A DNA stretch of 64,000 nucleotides from Fusobacteriota bacterium. Its GTDB lineage: Bacteria; Bacillota; TC1. Shown here piece after piece: positions 56,111 to 64,000 of this stretch. A program made the position numbers and the translations under genes. The number at the start of each line of letters is the position of its first letter. The first letter of the stretch is position 1. The notes under the pieces were generated by a model. It ran no database searches and was not told where the DNA came from. It worked only from the letters and a program-made list of their open reading frames with translations. The stretch spans positions 124,001 through 188,000 of the forward strand of contig WTXA01000002.1 of assembly GCA_009773805.1 (NCBI GenBank), in the 5' to 3' direction.

Positions 56111-56140
56111 AAATAAAGAACACCTCAGAAACTGAGATGT
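56111..56140 (-). terminator. Intrinsic terminator of the glycerate/LrgAB operon
   Basis: On the minus strand, ACATCTCAG-TTT-CTGAGGTGT is followed by TCTTTATTTTATTT. It resembles the terminator at 49433-49460. Confidence 0.75.
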
Positions 56141-56181
56141 CCTACTGATAACAAAGGTAAAACAATTTAATATAAAAATAT

Positions 56182-56316
56182 TTAATCAGACTGTTGTTGA
56201 TCATCTGAATTCTTACCTTCCCTATCAGTAGAATCCATAATGGCATTCTTAACAATCTAACAAGCTTCCACCGATGATAAAGAACCCTTAAAACTATCAA
56301 TAGCAATAATTACCAT
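56182..56316 (-). pseudogene. Truncated glycerate kinase 5' fragment
   Basis: Reading the minus strand gives AIDSFKGSLSSVEAC, a TAG stop at the position of Glu 20 of the intact kinase, then IVKNAIMDSTD and a divergent tail. It matches the first 30 or so codons of the intact glycerate kinase at 57478-58590, almost base for base over the first 57 bases, and keeps a similar upstream G-rich site. It is a partial copy left beside the lrgB-like gene and cannot encode an enzyme. Confidence 0.85.
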
Positions 56317-56364
56317 ACTTATGATACCCCCTGTTCATTGATTATTCCCTATGTTATTAAACCA

Positions 56365-57063
56365 TCATAAAAAAAAGTAACCAACAATTCTCGTAAATAC
56401 TGGAAGATTAATAATAGTTAGGATACCAGTAACTGGAATACTAACAGCACTAAAGGAACCAGTAACTTCTCCTTCCTCAAGAGCCTGAGTAGTACCCATA
56501 ACATGAGAACTCATACCAAAGGCACAACCTCTCACAATAGGATCCCTGACACGAATAAGATCCAAGATAAACCTACCAATCATAGCACCAAGAATACCAG
56601 AAACCAAAACACCCAAAACTGCAACAGACTCACTACCACCAGTAATCCTGCTAGCCTCAATTGCCATAGGTGAAGTAATAGACTTAGGAATCAAGCTAAA
56701 AACAAAAGTCCCCGGAACAGAAAAAACCTTTGCAAACAACAACATAGAAAAAAAAGAACAATAAATACTAACCAGACTAGAACAAACAATCAGCCACAAA
56801 TTATCTTTCAAAATCCTAAGCTGCTGATACATGGGAACAGCAAGTACTACAATACAAACACCCAAAAAAGAAGTAATATACTCACCACCCGTATTATACA
56901 CCCCAAAAGAAATATCAGAAACATACAACATAATCACCAAAACTATACTAGTAGCAATATTAGGATGTAACAAGATGTGTTTCCTGACACCATAAATCTT
57001 GAAAAAAACAAAATATAAAATAATAGTCAAAAATATACTGATAAAAATATTCAGATTATTCAT
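56365..57063 (-). CDS. lrgB: LrgB family membrane protein
   Basis: This protein of about 232 residues has seven or so membrane helices and the LrgB landmarks LIPKSITSPMAIEASRITGG and GCAFGMSSHVMGTTQALEEG. LrgB/CidB proteins pair with LrgA/CidA; plant PLGG1, a fused LrgA-LrgB protein, transports glycolate and glycerate. ATG at 57063 follows GGGGGTGA. It overlaps the lrgA-like gene by 8 bases and lies in a block with glycerate kinase, which points to a small-acid transporter role. Confidence 0.88.
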   Translation of the reverse strand: MNNLNIFISIFLTIILYFVFFKIYGVRKHILLHPNIATSIVLVIMLYVSDISFGVYNTGGEYITSFLGVCIVVLAVPMYQQLRILKDNLWLIVCSSLVSIYCSFFSMLLFAKVFSVPGTFVFSLIPKSITSPMAIEASRITGGSESVAVLGVLVSGILGAMIGRFILDLIRVRDPIVRGCAFGMSSHVMGTTQALEEGEVTGSFSAVSIPVTGILTIINLPVFTRIVGYFFL

Positions 57064-57445
57064 TATTGTCACCCCCGGCTAGTACTCGTCTAAAAAAACC
57101 AGCAAAAGAAGCAGTAACAACAATAACACTAACCAAAGAAAAAACCAACATCAACATAACCCTGACAAAACTATCCCCTATTCTTGGCAAAATAACCATT
57201 AATGACAAATTAGTAGGAATAATAAAAAAACTAATATGCCTTACTAAAAACATGGAAAAACCCTCAATCAAACTATAGGGAATAATATTCAAGGACAAAG
57301 CAACCAAAAGCAACAACATCCCTATAACAGGACCAGGCATGAACTTAAATAAATACCTGTTAAGAACATTACCCAAAAACAAAAAACCAAAAAGAATTCC
57401 TAACGGCAAAAGAAAATTAAAAATCAATCTTCTAACAAAAGTCAT
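57056..57445 (-). CDS. lrgA: LrgA/CidA family membrane protein
   Basis: This 129-residue protein with four membrane helices shows the LrgA/CidA segments LFLGNVLNRYLFKFMPGPVIGMLLL and VRHISFFIIPTNLSLM. It probably works with LrgB as one transport unit. It lies 32 bases after glycerate kinase on the same strand, matching the biochemical pairing suggested by plant PLGG1. Confidence 0.85.
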   Translation of the reverse strand: MTFVRRLIFNFLLPLGILFGFLFLGNVLNRYLFKFMPGPVIGMLLLLVALSLNIIPYSLIEGFSMFLVRHISFFIIPTNLSLMVILPRIGDSFVRVMLMLVFSLVSVIVVTASFAGFFRRVLAGGDNNE

Positions 57446-57477
57446 ATCATACCCCTTTTATATATAATCTACCTTGC

Positions 57478-58590
57478 TTACATCGAATGCCATAATGCAG
57501 AAAAACTACTAGCCAGCTCAAACAAGTTATCCCTAACATCCCTCTTGGCCTCTTCAAGACTACAAGGCTTCCTATTAGTAGAAAACGCAGCTGTTATACC
57601 AGCTTTCATATAAACATCCCTATCAACCTGTACAGACCCTGCAAATACAATAACCGGAACATTGACTTCCCTGGCAAATCTAGAAATTCCAGAAACCACC
57701 TTACCTGTTAGACTCTGCTCGTCAAAAGAACCCTCCCCGGTAATAACCAGATTTGCTCCTTTAATCAGTTCACCAAAGCCAACGGTATCCAATAAAATAT
57801 CTATACCACTACGAAGCTTGCCTCCAGTAAAAGCCACCAGACCTCCTCCAAGACCACCGGCAGCCCCACTACCAGGTATATTTTGAAGATTGATACCAGT
57901 CTCCACCATAATCAGCTCAGCCAGCTTCTTAAGGTTATCATCTAGGACTTCAACAGTTTCTCTATCAGCACCCTTTTGAGGACCATATATAAAACTTGCA
58001 CCATTTGGACCATAGAATTCATTAGTCACATCACAAGCCACAATAATCTCTGTTTCCTTCAACCTTGAATCCATCAAGGACAAATCCATACTATCCAGTT
58101 CTGATAAACTACCACCAGTAGGATTAATCTCCTCCATGGAACTGTTATAGAACCTGCCACCAAGAGCAGCAGCCATGCCTACACCACCATCATTAGTAGC
58201 ACTACCCCCGATTCCGACAATCAAACGACTACAACCTGCATCCAAGGCACCAAGAATAAGTTCTCCCGTACCATAGGTTGTTGTATTTAGAGGATCAAGC
58301 TCCTTAACCAGTGTAATCCCCGAGGCCTGAGCCATTTCAATAACACCAGTACCATCAGGTAATATTAAAAAACCAGCCTTCCTTTTCACCCAGTCCGGTC
58401 CTGTCACTTCCTGAAAAACCCAGGAACCCCCCAGGGCCATATAAAAAGCTTCAGCAGTACCCTCACCACCATCGGCAATCGGTATAGTCAATACCTTATC
58501 AGTAGAGTCAATAATTGCGTTTTTTACTATCTCACAGGCTTCCACCGATGATAAAGAACCCTTAAAACTATCAATAGCAACAATTATCAT
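57478..58590 (-). CDS. Glycerate 2-kinase (GlxK/GarK family)
   Basis: This 370-residue glycerate kinase type 1 has the start VAIDSFKGSLSS, IPIADGGEGTAEAF, IVGIGGSATNDGGVGMAAALG and the C-terminal VITGEGSFDEQSLTGKVVSG. It phosphorylates glycerate to 2-phosphoglycerate, a link from glyoxylate or allantoin catabolism to glycolysis. AGGGAGG precedes the ATG, 15 bases after the amidohydrolase. A partial copy lies at 56182-56316. Confidence 0.92.
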   Translation of the reverse strand: MIIVAIDSFKGSLSSVEACEIVKNAIIDSTDKVLTIPIADGGEGTAEAFYMALGGSWVFQEVTGPDWVKRKAGFLILPDGTGVIEMAQASGITLVKELDPLNTTTYGTGELILGALDAGCSRLIVGIGGSATNDGGVGMAAALGGRFYNSSMEEINPTGGSLSELDSMDLSLMDSRLKETEIIVACDVTNEFYGPNGASFIYGPQKGADRETVEVLDDNLKKLAELIMVETGINLQNIPGSGAAGGLGGGLVAFTGGKLRSGIDILLDTVGFGELIKGANLVITGEGSFDEQSLTGKVVSGISRFAREVNVPVIVFAGSVQVDRDVYMKAGITAAFSTNRKPCSLEEAKRDVRDNLFELASSFSALWHSM

Positions 58591-58605
58591 ACTACCAAAA
58601 CCTCC

Positions 58606-59982
58606 CTATTCATTAACACCTGATTTCTGACGCAAAATACAAGCATACCCATGTAATTTTTCCAGGACCTCATTTTCATCTATGCCAGTAAATTTTTCCT
58701 CATACAGTATTATTCTACCATTTACTATGACAGTTTCAACATTTGCTTCACTACCTGTATAGACAAGTGATTCAACCGGCATGACCACAGGACATGATTT
58801 AAGCACTTGAGGATTGAAGACAAACAAATCAGCCTTCCTACCCACTGATAAACTACCGATATCATCACGACACAAAGCCCTGGCACCACCATTAGTAGCC
58901 AGCTCAAGAGTATCATGAGCAGAAAAGGCCATAGGATCCTTATGATGAACCTTTTGTAAGAGATTAGCAAACTTAAGAGTCTCAATCATATCGTTACTGT
59001 CATTACTCCCGGCTCCATCATTACCTAGACTTACTGGAATACCGGCTTTCTTGAATCTTCTTAAAGGAGCTATCCCTGATGCAAGTATCATATTAGAGAC
59101 AGGATTATGAGATACCTTGACTCCATATTTTTTAAATAAATCTATATCTTCCTTTTTCATTTTTATACAATGAGCCGCCACTAGTCTATCACTTAAAAAC
59201 CCTGATTTTTCCAGAAACGGGATACAACGCATCCCAGTCAAAGGGAATAGATATTTTTCATCATCATGAGTTTCTGCCATATGCATTGTGTAAGGTATTT
59301 CAAGATCCTGGGCAGCTTGTCTTAACTTGGATAGGTAGTCAGAATCATAATAATATTGTTCCAGCAAACCTGGAATACCAGGACATACAATAGCCAGATC
59401 AAGCATATCCTTGTCCTTGACCTTCTTTTTTAGTTCATACAGATTATTTATATATTCGTCCGTGGTTTCTTTTTTCTCTGTACCAAAGCCGTTATAGTCA
59501 TTGAAATGATGAGGTCTGCCAACATAGCCTCTAATCCCAAGATCCAAATATGCCTGCCAGACTGCTTCAAACATACCCGGTTGTCCATGGGCATAGTTAA
59601 AATCAAGTGTAGTTGTACAGCCACTTCTTATATTCTCCATCAACCCACCTAAAGCTGCATAATAGGCCATATCAGGATTGATGAATGGAACCATCTTCAA
59701 CACACTTGAATTCAGCCAGTCCCATAATAGTCTATCTTTCCCAAGACCTTTAGTCAAAACCTGAAACAAGTGACTATGAGTGTTGATCAATCCAGGAAAG
59801 ATATATTTACCTTCTACATCGATGACCTCAGATGTCTCATAGCTTAAAGAGATCTCCTGACTGTCTCCTATATCAAGAATCAAGCCATCCTTAATAACAA
59901 GAGATTTATTTTTTAGTATTTGTCTCTTTTCATCACAAGTGATTATCGTAGCATTTTTTAATATTAAATCAACTTTTTTCAT
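58606..59982 (-). CDS. TrzN/8-oxoguanine deaminase-like amidohydrolase
   Basis: This protein of about 458 residues is of the ATZ/TRZ branch of the amidohydrolase superfamily. It has the metal site NTHSHLFQVLTKGLG, the MHMAETHDDE His, an AAHCIKM His and a C-terminal SLGNDGAGSNDSNDM Asp. The HNPVSNMILASGIAP segment resembles 8-oxoguanine and guanine-type deaminases. The nearby nucleoside-type importer supports a purine substrate. ATG at 59982 follows GAGGGTGA; GTG at 59991 is an alternative. It leads the unit with glycerate kinase and LrgAB. Confidence 0.82.
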   Translation of the reverse strand: MKKVDLILKNATIITCDEKRQILKNKSLVIKDGLILDIGDSQEISLSYETSEVIDVEGKYIFPGLINTHSHLFQVLTKGLGKDRLLWDWLNSSVLKMVPFINPDMAYYAALGGLMENIRSGCTTTLDFNYAHGQPGMFEAVWQAYLDLGIRGYVGRPHHFNDYNGFGTEKKETTDEYINNLYELKKKVKDKDMLDLAIVCPGIPGLLEQYYYDSDYLSKLRQAAQDLEIPYTMHMAETHDDEKYLFPLTGMRCIPFLEKSGFLSDRLVAAHCIKMKKEDIDLFKKYGVKVSHNPVSNMILASGIAPLRRFKKAGIPVSLGNDGAGSNDSNDMIETLKFANLLQKVHHKDPMAFSAHDTLELATNGGARALCRDDIGSLSVGRKADLFVFNPQVLKSCPVVMPVESLVYTGSEANVETVIVNGRIILYEEKFTGIDENEVLEKLHGYACILRQKSGVNE

Positions 59983-60023
59983 ATACTTCACCCTCTGTCC
60001 AATTACTGTCTTTATTTTACTCC

Positions 60024-60062
60024 TTAAAATAAAGGCTGTGATAGGAATTTCCTAAAACAGCC
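60024..60062 (-). terminator. Intrinsic terminator after the TIGR04076 gene
   Basis: On the minus strand, the stem GGCTGT with ACAGCC encloses TAGGAA with TTCCTA, followed by TTTATTTTAA. It ends the importer-reductase transcript before the amidohydrolase gene. Confidence 0.8.
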
Positions 60063-60070
60063 ATTATTTT

Positions 60071-60373
60071 TTATTCGTCTATTGTTTCAATTCTGAAGAT
60101 GGTGGTCTTATTAGGGTCTGGACAGGCCACTCTGGTTACACCCTCGTCCCTATCCCAGGGATGACGTCCTCCAAGTTCTATAACTCTTAGTTGAGGCCAC
60201 AGATTATGAAAAGCAGCTGCACAGAAATTTGCCGGACATCGTTCAAAGTCAAATTCAAATTCTTCCCCTTCAACATGACTCTCACAAGTTCTCCCATCTT
60301 TATTAGGATTGCACTTCTCTACTATTATCTTTACTTTCTTTGGTTTGTTATATGACACACAAGTATTTTCCAT
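60071..60373 (-). CDS. TIGR04076 family protein
   Basis: This 100-residue protein matches TIGR04076: VKIIVEKCNPNK, the FEFDFERCPANFCAAAFHNLWPQLRVIELGG core, HPWDRDEGVTRVACPDPNKT, and FRIETID at the end. Conserved cysteines suggest a metal or redox site. Function unknown; members often lie near flavin or amidohydrolase genes, as here, 13 bases after the flavodoxin-like reductase. Confidence 0.8.
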   Translation of the reverse strand: MENTCVSYNKPKKVKIIVEKCNPNKDGRTCESHVEGEEFEFDFERCPANFCAAAFHNLWPQLRVIELGGRHPWDRDEGVTRVACPDPNKTTIFRIETIDE

Positions 60374-60386
60374 TATATTTCTCCTT

Positions 60387-61100
60387 TCAATAATCTAAAC
60401 CTCTGTTCAGATACCCTTGTTTTAAGTCTTCATCATTATGGAAACCTAAAAAATTGGCATCATTAATATCTTCTCCTAGTGTATCTATACCTGATTGAAC
60501 CACTTTGCACATGTAGGCTAGTTTTCTACCTAGAGCCTGTGTTTCTAGTATACCATTTTCATCATTCAACTCTTTTTGATTTTTAGACCAGACAGCAGCT
60601 CCATTATAGAATTGGACCCCACCTCCGATAATATTTACTCCTGAAGATTGCAACATATTGTTTAGCACCGTCAGGCAAAAATCTTGTCCTCCATTGCGCA
60701 TGCCCCCAACTGCTATACCTGCTCCCATACGACTGCCGAATTTACCTTGTCTGGCATATTGGCTTAATGGTTTCATCCTACTAAGGAAATTTTGAATTAA
60801 ACCAGTGGCCGTCATATGATAAATTGGCGTTGCCAGTATAATGCCATCACAATTTTTATACATTTCATAATATTCTTTTTTAAGATCATCTTTAAAGACA
60901 GGACAGAAATCCAAATTTTTATTTATACAAACATTACAGTTTTTACAATTACTTATGTCATGTCCCGCTAAATCAATTTTCATTGTTGTGATACCTGGTA
61001 CACTTTCAGCTGCCTTTAGAGCAGAATCTAAAGCCTTTGAAGTCACACTCACTCTTGGGCTTCCAGAAATACCTAGGATCAAGGATTTTTTTGCTACCAT
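60387..61100 (-). CDS. Flavodoxin-like NAD(P)H/FMN reductase
   Basis: This protein of about 237 residues has an FMN phosphate loop GISGSPRVSVTSKAL, a CxxCxxC-type cluster (NCKNCNVCINKNLDFCPVF) and LATPIYHMTATGLIQNFLSRM. The cysteine cluster suggests an iron-sulfur or metal site, as in the iron-sulfur flavoprotein family. It may supply electrons to a purine-modifying step. ATG at 61100 is favoured over GTG at 61109. It follows the importer permeases by 15 bases. Confidence 0.82.
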   Translation of the reverse strand: MVAKKSLILGISGSPRVSVTSKALDSALKAAESVPGITTMKIDLAGHDISNCKNCNVCINKNLDFCPVFKDDLKKEYYEMYKNCDGIILATPIYHMTATGLIQNFLSRMKPLSQYARQGKFGSRMGAGIAVGGMRNGGQDFCLTVLNNMLQSSGVNIIGGGVQFYNGAAVWSKNQKELNDENGILETQALGRKLAYMCKVVQSGIDTLGEDINDANFLGFHNDEDLKQGYLNRGLDY

Positions 61101-61115
61101 TTTATTCACCCACCT

Positions 61116-62060
61116 CTATGTTATCTGTAAGCCTTTCTTGAAAAATTTACTGTGTCCTTCAGGTTTTTCACCTTTGCCAGCTATAAACATCACTATTAGT
61201 GTAAATATATATGGCATCATCAACATAAATTGATAAGGAACATTAATTCCTATCGCTTGTAAATTTAGTTGTAGCGCATCAGCAAAGCCATATAACAAAC
61301 ATCCAAGGAATGCGCCAATCGGACTATATCTACCTAGAATTATTATTGCAAAAGCCGCATATCCTTTTTCTGCCGACATATTCTCTACAAAGGAACTTGA
61401 AGTTGCAATAGATAAATATGCCCCGGCAATTGCCGCTATTGAACCTGTTATCAATACATTTATCATTCTTAGTCTGACAACCGGCAAACCTAGAGTATCA
61501 GCTGCGAAAGGATTTTCTCCTACTGATCTACATTCAAGACCTAAGGCTGTTTTCTCAAAGAAATACCAGGTTGCAAAAACCAGTATAAATGATATATAAA
61601 CTAAGGCATTTTGTTGAAAGAATATTTTTCCGATAACCGGTATGTGACCAAGAATCGGAACAGTAAAATTCTTAAATGGTATGATTGAAGTATATTCTGA
61701 AGAAACTCCAAAAATACTTCTATAGTAGAAATTGGTTAAGCCACTTGCCAGTAACACAATCGCCGTACCAATTAAGGCTGATTTGCATCCTAGCATTACC
61801 ACCATAAAGGCATAGATACCAACTAGTAGTACACCTGATAACATCGCTACTAAAACAGCCAGCCAAAGACTATTTGTATAATAGACAGTCGCAAAACCTG
61901 TAAAGGCACCCATTAGTAATATACCTTCTAGTTCAATACTGCTGACTCCAGCCTTATCTGAATAAATACCTCCAATTGCGGCTAGTGTATATGGTGTAGC
62001 CATACGTATCGTAGCTTGTAGAAGAGGCAGAATAAATGCCCAAGTGAAGAAATTACTCAT
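61116..62060 (-). CDS. ABC importer permease 2 (nucleoside/BMP-associated)
   Basis: This protein of about 314 residues has eight to ten helices and the branched-chain/RbsC-like permease signatures TLAAIGGIYSDKAGVSSIELEG and ECRSVGENPFAADTLGLPV, typical of the second permease of BMP-type nucleoside importers (YufQ/NupQ type). ATG at 62060 follows AGGTGG; it overlaps the first permease gene by 8 bases. Confidence 0.85.
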   Translation of the reverse strand: MSNFFTWAFILPLLQATIRMATPYTLAAIGGIYSDKAGVSSIELEGILLMGAFTGFATVYYTNSLWLAVLVAMLSGVLLVGIYAFMVVMLGCKSALIGTAIVLLASGLTNFYYRSIFGVSSEYTSIIPFKNFTVPILGHIPVIGKIFFQQNALVYISFILVFATWYFFEKTALGLECRSVGENPFAADTLGLPVVRLRMINVLITGSIAAIAGAYLSIATSSSFVENMSAEKGYAAFAIIILGRYSPIGAFLGCLLYGFADALQLNLQAIGINVPYQFMLMMPYIFTLIVMFIAGKGEKPEGHSKFFKKGLQIT

Positions 62061-63138
62061 TATTTCCACCTCTCTTCCACTTTTTCAAAATGATTTCCTT
62101 GTTTTCTAAAACTGAAAAGCCTACTACAAACAGAAGAACCAAAGCTTGTAAAACAGCTGCTAGAGTACTAGGAATACCAATACTTCTAGCCATCTGGTTC
62201 GAGCCGGTGTTCAACATTCCAAAAAGTAGTGCGCTGAAAATTATACCTACAGGATTAAGTCTTCCAAGTAGGGCTACAGCTATTGCATTATAGCCGTATC
62301 CTGGACTAAGTCCCATGTATAGTTTCCAGGAGGTTCCAAGAACTTCTACCCCTCCTGCAAGACCAGCAATCGCTCCACTTAAAGCCATAGTAGTTACTGT
62401 AACCAACCCTATGTTGATTCCACCATATTCTGCTGATAAGGAATTTAAGCCTGTTGCTTTTATTTTATATCCCCAGGTAGTCTTTTCCATCAGAAGATAT
62501 ACAGCTAAAGCTACAAAAAGAGCAATTATAAAGCCTGCATGTAATCTTGTATTTTCCCATATATATGGTAATCTTGCACTCTCTACTATTTCTTGAGTTT
62601 CTGGGTAGAATCCTCTTGGTTCGGCAATAGGTCCCCCCTGGGTAACCAGATATCTTACAAAAAGAAGCATAACCGAAGTCAGCATTACAGAAGTTACTAC
62701 CTCTGATGCTCCTCTGGCAGATCTTAAATAGCCTGGTATTGCACCCCAGATACCACCAAAAACAAAAGCAGTAACCAGGCATAAAAATATAATAATAAAA
62801 CTTGGCAAAGCTGTTTCATGGAAGTACATTTCACTTAATGCTGCACCTAAGGCTCCTGCATAGAATTGTCCTTCAGCGCCTATATTGAAAGCCGAGCCCT
62901 TAAAAGCAACAGCGATTGCTAAACCAATTATCATCAATGGTGTAGCCTTCAGAAAAGTCTGAGCTATAGCATTGCGGCTTCCAAATGCTCCTGTAACTAT
63001 ACTTTGATACGCCTGTAAAGGATTATACCCAGCAAGTACCATTATGACAGAAGCAACTAAAAGAGCACAAATTAAGGCGATAAAAGTTAACATTAGAGAC
63101 TTCATGTTTTTTTTCAAAATTATTCTCATCTTTTTCAT
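62053..63138 (-). CDS. ABC importer permease 1 (nucleoside/BMP-associated)
   Basis: This 361-residue permease has about ten helices, GSAFNIGAEGQFYAGALGAALSE, and an EYGGINIGLVTVTTMALSGAIAGLAGG segment, as in the first permease of BMP-type nucleoside importers (YufP/NupP type). Its start overlaps the ATPase stop (ATGA), so the three importer genes are coupled. The lipoprotein-type binding protein expected with it is not in the window. Confidence 0.85.
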   Translation of the reverse strand: MKKMRIILKKNMKSLMLTFIALICALLVASVIMVLAGYNPLQAYQSIVTGAFGSRNAIAQTFLKATPLMIIGLAIAVAFKGSAFNIGAEGQFYAGALGAALSEMYFHETALPSFIIIFLCLVTAFVFGGIWGAIPGYLRSARGASEVVTSVMLTSVMLLFVRYLVTQGGPIAEPRGFYPETQEIVESARLPYIWENTRLHAGFIIALFVALAVYLLMEKTTWGYKIKATGLNSLSAEYGGINIGLVTVTTMALSGAIAGLAGGVEVLGTSWKLYMGLSPGYGYNAIAVALLGRLNPVGIIFSALLFGMLNTGSNQMARSIGIPSTLAAVLQALVLLFVVGFSVLENKEIILKKWKRGGNNE

Positions 63139-64000
63139 ACTATAACTCCTTCTTTCGGTAATTTTGCCATCTTTTCACGTTTGACTCCTGCCATCATTAG
63201 TCCTATTTCTTCAGTTGTAACTTCATCTGGATATACTATACCGGTTATTTCTCCACCGTGCATTACCATTATTCGATCACTTAATGTCATTATTTCTTCT
63301 AGTTCTGAGGAAAGAAGTAAAATACCTTTACCCTTATCACGTTCAGCAAGAAGACAACAGTGAATGTACTCAACTGCCCCAACATCTAAACCTCTTGTCG
63401 GCTTCATCGCTACGAGTAACTCAGGTTTTGATGAAATTTCTCTGGCAATTATTACTTTCTGTTGATTACCACCTGACAGACTTGAAGCTAAGGCATTCTC
63501 GCTTTCAGTTTTTATATTATATTTACATATATTATTTTTAGTAAATTCAACTGTTGCTTTTCTATTGATTATGATTCCATTCGAAAAGGGTTTATTGTCA
63601 TGATTTGTTAATATGCTGTTATCAACAAGGGAAAATCCTGTAATCAGACCTCTAACTCTTCGATCTTCCGGGATGTGAGCCAGTCCGCTTTTTCTTATAA
63701 ATTTCACACTCTTTCCTTTGATATTTCTATTTTTCAAAAGGATTCTACCATCTTCAGACTTACGTAATCCTGCAATAGCTTCTACTAGTTCCAGCTGACC
63801 ATTACCGTCTACACCGGCAACTCCTAATATTTCATTGGAATAAACTGTAAAATCAATACCTTTAACAACTGTTTTTTTACCGTCTTTAACAGTCAGATTC
63901 TTTACCTCTAGAACTTTTTCCCTTTTCAAATCAGGATCAAGTTCTTTTTTCTTCATCGCCACTAGATCACGACCAATCATCATTCGAGCCATTATTGCTT
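63135..64000 (-). CDS. ABC importer ATPase, C-terminal half (5' end beyond window)
   Basis: This is the C-terminal part of a double-ABC ATPase of the nucleoside/ribose type. The visible domain has a degenerate Walker A (GVDGNGQLELVEAIAG), PEDRRVRGLI, signature LSGGNQQKV, and PTRGLDVGA near the Walker B position. The frame stays open to the right edge, and families of this type are about 510 residues with two ATPase domains, so roughly the first half lies beyond position 64000. Confidence 0.85.
   Translation of the reverse strand, partial: AIMARMMIGRDLVAMKKKELDPDLKREKVLEVKNLTVKDGKKTVVKGIDFTVYSNEILGVAGVDGNGQLELVEAIAGLRKSEDGRILLKNRNIKGKSVKFIRKSGLAHIPEDRRVRGLITGFSLVDNSILTNHDNKPFSNGIIINRKATVEFTKNNICKYNIKTESENALASSLSGGNQQKVIIAREISSKPELLVAMKPTRGLDVGAVEYIHCCLLAERDKGKGILLLSSELEEIMTLSDRIMVMHGGEITGIVYPDEVTTEEIGLMMAGVKREKMAKLPKEGVIV

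Noticed and set aside
1-64000. tRNA, rRNA, T-box, TPP, FMN and c-di-GMP riboswitch motifs, CRISPR repeats
   Set aside because: No matching sequence was found by eye; a search with tRNAscan, Rfam and CRISPR tools would settle it.

Overview
The window is AT-rich DNA with strong AGGAGG-type ribosome binding sites, ATG/GTG starts, tight head-to-tail operons and hairpin-plus-T terminators. With spore-former style families (YtxH, a YihY-type membrane protein, GH3-like enzymes, BMP-type nucleoside ABC transporter) and no respiratory genes, it looks like chromosomal DNA of an anaerobic low-GC Gram-positive (Clostridia/Tissierellia-like). No rRNA, tRNA, CRISPR array, transposase or integrase was recognised.

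Layout. 0-3.4 kb: two coupled glycosyltransferases. 3.4-8.2 kb: a three-gene operon of a membrane methyltransferase, a GH3-family adenylating enzyme and a GGDEF/HD-GYP protein. 8.4-20.7 kb: housekeeping and stress genes, namely an AAA ATPase, an N-formylglutamate amidohydrolase operon, hemerythrin divergent from an FAD disulfide-reductase-like enzyme, YtxH/YtxG-like proteins, a YihY membrane protein, an SDR/VOC pair, a PAS-GGDEF-HD-GYP protein, and a PnuC-family transporter behind a structured leader RNA. 20.7-25.8 kb: a catabolic operon (cytosine-deaminase-like amidohydrolase, aldehyde dehydrogenase, LacI regulator, Fe-alcohol dehydrogenase) with an 18-bp palindromic operator at its promoter. 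25.8-31.2 kb: an uncharacterised four-gene cluster with a small alarmone-hydrolase-like protein, then a MarR-DsbA-quinone reductase operon with an operator inside the promoter spacer. 31.4-34.4 kb: a SHOCT protein and a secreted/membrane trio that includes a subtilisin-like protein without its catalytic histidine.

36.1-54.0 kb is a defence island, all on the minus strand: a HhH-GPD glycosylase-like protein with an extra N-terminal domain, a complete four-gene Qat system (qatABCD), a type I restriction-modification system with an FRG-domain gene inserted between hsdS and hsdR, a PHP-ATPase with a small acidic partner (candidate two-gene system), and a DUF2130 protein. Just left of the island is a decayed second copy of the N-formylglutamate amidohydrolase locus.

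54-64 kb: a small membrane protein, a questin-oxidase-like protein, then a purine/glycerate block: LrgB and LrgA/CidA membrane proteins, glycerate kinase (plus a truncated 5' relic of it), a TrzN/8-oxoguanine-deaminase-like amidohydrolase, a TIGR04076 protein, a flavodoxin-like reductase, and two permeases and an ATPase of a nucleoside-type ABC importer that runs off the right edge. The likely theme is uptake of a nucleoside or purine and its catabolism, with glycerate metabolism attached.
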